In this document: positions 62,335-64,000 of the stretch, in pieces
How the letters are laid out: each line of letters starts with the position of its first letter
Position numbering within the stretch: the first letter of the stretch is position 1
Source of the DNA: JBBSEX01 sp038239345
GTDB lineage: Bacteria > Acidobacteriota > Terriglobia > Bryobacterales > Bryobacteraceae
Reading direction: 5' to 3'
Length of the DNA stretch: 64,000 nt
NCBI GenBank assembly: GCA_038239345.1
Contig: JBBSEX010000009.1
Span: forward strand, 124,001 to 188,000
Position numbers and translations under genes: made by a program
Notes under the pieces: model-generated
The model's database searches: none
What the model saw: only the letters and a program-made list of their open reading frames with translations
Told to the model about the DNA's origin: nothing

Positions 62335-63618
62335 ATGTCAACAGACCGTCGAGATTTCCTGGCCGCCGCGGGCGCCGCGCTGACAACGTCTCTGTTCCCC
62401 GGCGCGCTTCGCGGGGCGAACGACAAAATCTCGGCTGCCTTCATCGGGATGGGGCGCATGGGCCGCTCCAATCTCGAGTACGCCATGAAGCAGGATAACC
62501 TGGTGGCCGCCGCCGTCTGCGATGTGTACGAACCAAATCTGTTGAAGGCCCAAGCCATGACGAGGGGCAGTGCCAGGGCCGTTCGCGATTTCCGCGAGAT
62601 CCTGGCCGACAAATCCATCGACATCGTTTGTATCGCTACGCCCGACCACTGGCATGCGTACATGACCGTCGAAGCCTGCAAAGCCGGAAAAGACGTCTAT
62701 GTCGAAAAGCCTATCTGCGTCGCTATCGACGAGGGGCCGAAAATGGTGCAGGCCGCGCGCAAGTATCAGCGCGTGGTGCAAGCGGGAACCATGCAGAGAT
62801 CGGCGCTGCACTTTCAGGCGGCCTGCGATATCGTGCGTGCGGGCGAGTTGGGCGATATCACCTTCGTCCGCACCTGGAACTACGGGAATGCTGTACCAGA
62901 AGGAATCGGCAAGCCGCCCGATCAGGCGCCGCCAAACGATTTGAACTGGGACATGTGGCTAGGGCCCGCGCCCGAGCGGCCCTTCAATCCCAATCGCTTC
63001 GGCGTAGACCCCAAGGCGTACTCTCACTTCCGCTGGTTCTGGGATTACGCCGGCGGCATGATGACCGATTGGGGCGTTCACTGGCTGGACATCGTGCAGA
63101 TGGCTTTTGCGGAAGCCATGCCCACCGAGGTCACGGCCATGGGCGGAAATTTCTATTTGCGCGACAACCGCGAGACTCCCGATACGTTGCAGGTAACTTA
63201 CGAATATCCGGGCTTTCTAGCCGTCTATGAGAATCGCAGCGCCAACGCGCAATCGATGTTCGACAAAAGTGGCGGCATTCTTTTCCACGGCACCAGAGGT
63301 ACCCTGTTCGTCGATCGCAGCGGCTTCAAGGTAATTCCGGAGAAAGATTCACCACTGAAATCCCGGGAGCAGAAAGCCAATAACGGCGGCAATATGGCGC
63401 ATTGGGCTAACTTCCTGGAATGCGTGCGCACGCGGCAGAAGCCGATTAGCGACATTGAAGTATGCCAGCGATCCACCACCACTTGCCTGCTGGGGAATGT
63501 CGCCTTACGCAGCAAACTCCGCCTGGATTGGGACGCCAAAAACTGGACGGTTTTGCAAAACGAAGCCAAAAGCTATCTGCATCGCGAATACCGGGCACCC
63601 TGGAAATTGGAAGTATAG
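62335..63618 (+). CDS. Gfo/Idh/MocA-family oxidoreductase, Tat-exported
   Basis: A 427-residue enzyme. A twin-arginine signal (STDRRDFLAAAGAALTTSLF) is followed by the nucleotide-binding motif AAFIGMGRMGRSNLEYAM and the family motif VYVEKPICVAIDEG near residue 125. C-terminal strands include DWGVHWLDIVQMAFAEAMP and VTAMGGNFYLRD. Tat-exported members of this family oxidise or reduce sugars in the periplasm; the substrate is unknown. It lies 12 nt after the SBBP protein gene. Confidence 0.94.
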   Translation: MSTDRRDFLAAAGAALTTSLFPGALRGANDKISAAFIGMGRMGRSNLEYAMKQDNLVAAAVCDVYEPNLLKAQAMTRGSARAVRDFREILADKSIDIVCIATPDHWHAYMTVEACKAGKDVYVEKPICVAIDEGPKMVQAARKYQRVVQAGTMQRSALHFQAACDIVRAGELGDITFVRTWNYGNAVPEGIGKPPDQAPPNDLNWDMWLGPAPERPFNPNRFGVDPKAYSHFRWFWDYAGGMMTDWGVHWLDIVQMAFAEAMPTEVTAMGGNFYLRDNRETPDTLQVTYEYPGFLAVYENRSANAQSMFDKSGGILFHGTRGTLFVDRSGFKVIPEKDSPLKSREQKANNGGNMAHWANFLECVRTRQKPISDIEVCQRSTTTCLLGNVALRSKLRLDWDAKNWTVLQNEAKSYLHREYRAPWKLEV

Positions 63619-63649
63619 GCGAAGCATTCTAGCAGCTTCGCCCCTTCGA

Positions 63650-64000
63650 TTATTGGACGGCCATCGTCACCGCCGGGCTGATTTGGCCACCCTGGTTGAT
63701 CTGCACGGTCACCGTACCGGAGGCGGCATTCGCCGGGACCCTGGCATTGATTTGCAGCACGCCCGAAACCAGGCCCGGGGCCGATCCCGCATAGAGAATC
63801 TCGGCGTTCTGCCCGTCGATGAATAGCGAGACGGCGTTCAACGGCAGCTTCAGCGTTGCCCCGGTGATGGTTCCCGTAACCCCCAGGGGAGTCGTCTGGC
63901 CTTCGCCCGTGGCATAGATCACCACGACGGACCCTTTCGCCGCCGGATTCCCGCTGCCATTCACGGTCGAGTTCTGGTTAAGAATCGCGCCCTGCCCTTT
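63650..64000 (-). CDS. 3' end of a TIGR03437-domain protein (5' part outside window)
   Basis: About 116 residues of the C-terminus of a longer protein, open to the window edge. They follow the C-terminal acidobacterial domain (TIGR03437-like): GSVVVIYATGEGQTTP, ILYAGSAPGLVSGVLQIN and VQINQGGQISPAVTMAV. This domain usually caps surface proteins. Its stop lies 32 nt from the convergent Gfo/Idh gene. Confidence 0.85.
   Translation of the reverse strand, partial: KGQGAILNQNSTVNGSGNPAAKGSVVVIYATGEGQTTPLGVTGTITGATLKLPLNAVSLFIDGQNAEILYAGSAPGLVSGVLQINARVPANAASGTVTVQINQGGQISPAVTMAVQ

Noticed and set aside
1..64000. CRISPR arrays, insertion sequences, prophage or tRNA genes
   Set aside because: No short regular direct repeats, transposase, integrase or tRNA cloverleaf could be supported by reading the sequence.

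Overview
The window looks like a chromosome segment of an acidobacterium, most likely of the Solibacter/Bryobacter type. The basis is the gene mix, not a database search: a large Oar-like TonB-dependent receptor with a carboxypeptidase-type N-terminal domain, a Ser/Thr kinase, SBBP-repeat and TIGR03437-type surface proteins, DUF1501/DUF1549/DUF1553 proteins, Tat-exported Gfo/Idh and gluconate-dehydrogenase-like enzymes, and a tmRNA tag reading ANSQFAYAA. There is no phage, plasmid, CRISPR array, insertion sequence or tRNA gene that I can support.

Layout. 1-5.6 kb: 3' end-less TonB receptor and small secreted proteins around a diheme-less cytochrome c/copper monooxygenase-like fusion. 5.6-9.1 kb: a three-gene signalling operon (LiaF-like membrane protein, LytS-type histidine kinase, and a Ser/Thr kinase fused to a LytTR response regulator). 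9.3-11.4 kb: a small Tat protein, two decayed gene remnants, then ssrA (tmRNA). 11.4-15.9 kb: a glycosidase-glycosyltransferase fusion, UDP-galactopyranose mutase and transaldolase. 16-19.3 kb: MFS transporter plus a GMC-type sugar dehydrogenase pair. 19.3-21.7 kb: convergent LRR and ankyrin proteins whose ends overlap. 21.8-29.4 kb: DUF1549/1553 and DUF1501 proteins, a six-hairpin/BNR protein and a PHP-esterase fusion. 29.4-33 kb: ethanolamine permease, EutB and EutC. 33-34.8 kb: secreted esterase-like protein. 34.8-41.6 kb: TetR-adaptor-RND pump-TolC operon with a palindromic operator. 42-45.3 kb: metallothionein, SDR, zinc alcohol dehydrogenase and a divergent SRPBCC protein, probably a stress cluster. 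45.5-49.8 kb: unknown proteins, DUF1080, DUF3455 and a TetR/NAD(P)-binding pair. 50-58.5 kb: housekeeping genes (serS, citrate synthase, hybrid kinase, nfo, leuS). 58.5-64 kb: a 1261-residue SBBP-repeat protein, a Gfo/Idh oxidoreductase and the 3' end of a TIGR03437-domain protein.

Most genes sit in short, tightly packed operons with 4-base ATGA overlaps (eut genes, efflux genes, TetR/NmrA pair). The biology suggested is an aerobic, oligotrophic soil or sediment heterotroph that oxidises sugars and amino alcohols, exports many proteins and invests in envelope sensing and efflux. Entries worth a second look are the kinase-LytTR fusion, the glycosidase-glycosyltransferase fusion, the PHP-esterase fusion, a DUF1549 gene whose only plausible start is ATT, a 53-residue metallothionein, and gene debris next to ssrA. 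I did not find a convincing wholly new defence or mobile system.
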